Shown piece after piece: positions 5,270-5,961 of a DNA stretch of 5,961 nt. Below the pieces are notes generated by a model, which worked only from the letters and a program-made list of their open reading frames with translations, was not told where the DNA came from and did no database searches. The stretch comes from Oscillospiraceae bacterium (lineage in GTDB: Bacteria; Bacillota; Clostridia; Oscillospirales; Oscillospiraceae). Position numbers and translations under genes: made by a program. The stretch covers positions 1-5,961 of the forward strand of contig CADCLH010000115.1 of NCBI GenBank assembly GCA_902802215.1. The letters run 5' to 3'. Position 1 is the first letter of the stretch. Each line of letters begins with the position of its first letter.

Positions 5270-5961
5270 CTATCTTTTCCTGTACAGAACGAGCTCGGGA
5301 TCGGCGCCGTTTTCTCCGTAGGTGGAGATCAGAATGAATTCCATGTTTGCCAGCACGCCGAAGCAGCGGCCCCCGCCGTCCTGCGCCTCCAGCTGATTAC
5401 CCAGATAGGTCGTCTGGTCGTCCAGAAATTTCACGCTCAGGCCGCTGGGGAGGGGATACGCGAGGTTAACATAACTTCCAACCAGCGCGTTCAGCTTTTC
5501 CAGTCTGGGCATGCCCCTGATCTCCAGGGCGTTGATTTCGTCGATCAGCTGCTTTTTGAAGGCCTCGAAGCGGCCGTCGTCGCTCAGCTCGTCGTGGCGC
5601 TTCCAGTAGTCCAGCTGGGGGAGGACCTGCTTCATGTAGGCGCGGGCCTGCTCCTCGCTGAAGTTCTCGTTCACCATATGCTGCACGCAGACGTCGATCA
5701 GATCGTCCATGTCATGGTAGGTGTAGGTCCCGTCCGCGTAGCACCATTTGCAGTAGTCCTCGTTGAGCGAGCCGTCCCGGTTCCGGCTGATGATCTCGTC
5801 CTCCAGAGGCATGCCGCAGCACTGGCAGATCAGCTGGCGCGGCGCGCCGAGCAGCGTGTTGATGGAGACCTTGAACAGCGCGGACAGCAGCTTCAGCGTC
5901 TCGGTGTTCGGCACCGTTTCGCCGTTTTCCCAGCGGGACACCGCCTGCCGGGTCACGAAGA
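5270..5961 (-). CDS. XRE-family transcriptional regulator with zinc ribbon and unknown C-terminal domain, 5' end cut by window edge
   Basis: The frame is open to the right edge and ends at TAG 5272-5270. Residue 1 is counted here from the GTG at 5956, which is an internal Val: the preceding Phe codon and the motif FVTRQAVSRWENG show that the start lies outside, probably about 25-30 residues upstream. The domains are: the second half of an HTH_3/XRE DNA-binding domain (1-37, recognition helix TRQAVSRWENG); a zinc ribbon with CQCCGMPL (Cys44, 46, 47) and CKWC (Cys69, 72); a helical stretch (83-120) ending LPQLDYWKR; then helices and a domain (about 158-228) I do not recognise. The zinc part resembles the putative zinc ribbon family Zn_ribbon_2 (PF12674), recalled rather than searched. 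It is probably a cytoplasmic regulator, and the ribbon and C-terminal part may sense a metal, redox state or ligand (inference). It converges on the GGDEF/EAL gene and shares its terminator; its targets are unknown. Confidence 0.9.
   Translation of the reverse strand, partial: FVTRQAVSRWENGETVPNTETLKLLSALFKVSINTLLGAPRQLICQCCGMPLEDEIISRNRDGSLNEDYCKWCYADGTYTYHDMDDLIDVCVQHMVNENFSEEQARAYMKQVLPQLDYWKRHDELSDDGRFEAFKKQLIDEINALEIRGMPRLEKLNALVGSYVNLAYPLPSGLSVKFLDDQTTYLGNQLEAQDGGGRCFGVLANMEFILISTYGENGADPELVLYRKR

Noticed and set aside
5954..5956. GTG as the start of the zinc-ribbon regulator
   Set aside because: It falls in the middle of the helix-turn-helix motif FVTRQAVSRWENG, so it is an internal Val and the gene begins outside the window.

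Overview
The window reads as chromosomal DNA from a GC-rich member of the Clostridia, most likely an Oscillospiraceae-type gut anaerobe. This is inferred from the protein families, the Gram-positive-style Shine-Dalgarno sites, the sigma-A-type promoters and the tight gene packing. There is no rRNA or other marker gene to fix the taxon. I see no tRNA, CRISPR array, insertion sequence, prophage gene or attachment site.

Layout, left to right. Positions 1-989 (minus strand) hold an S66-family LD-carboxypeptidase/MccF-like serine peptidase that lacks only its last residues at the left edge. Positions 990-1154 are a divergent control region with one good promoter in each direction; the rightward promoter carries a 12-bp near-perfect direct repeat. 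Positions 1155-2694 (plus strand) are a two-gene, translationally overlapping operon: a small membrane-anchored coiled-coil protein of unknown function, then a membrane-anchored NodB-type polysaccharide deacetylase with its own long coiled coil. A strong intrinsic terminator (2751-2778) closes it. Positions 2779-2952 hold an extended -10 promoter and an untranslated leader of about 90 nt. Positions 2953-5148 (plus strand) encode an eight-helix membrane protein with a degenerate GGDEF domain and an apparently intact EAL domain, a probable c-di-GMP phosphodiesterase. A perfect 16-bp bidirectional terminator (5204-5241) separates it from a convergent minus-strand gene (5270 to the right edge). 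That gene encodes an XRE-type helix-turn-helix regulator fused to a four- or five-cysteine zinc ribbon and an unrecognised C-terminal domain; its N-terminus lies outside the window.

How the genes may work together: the left half has a cell-envelope theme, with a peptidase family that includes muropeptide-cleaving enzymes facing an operon for a surface glycan deacetylase. The c-di-GMP gene and the zinc-ribbon regulator each look like separate transcription units. Nothing in the sequence proves a functional link between the envelope genes and the signalling gene. The window is mostly recognisable families. The least explained parts are the coiled-coil partner of the deacetylase, the repeat in its promoter, and the C-terminal domain of the regulator.
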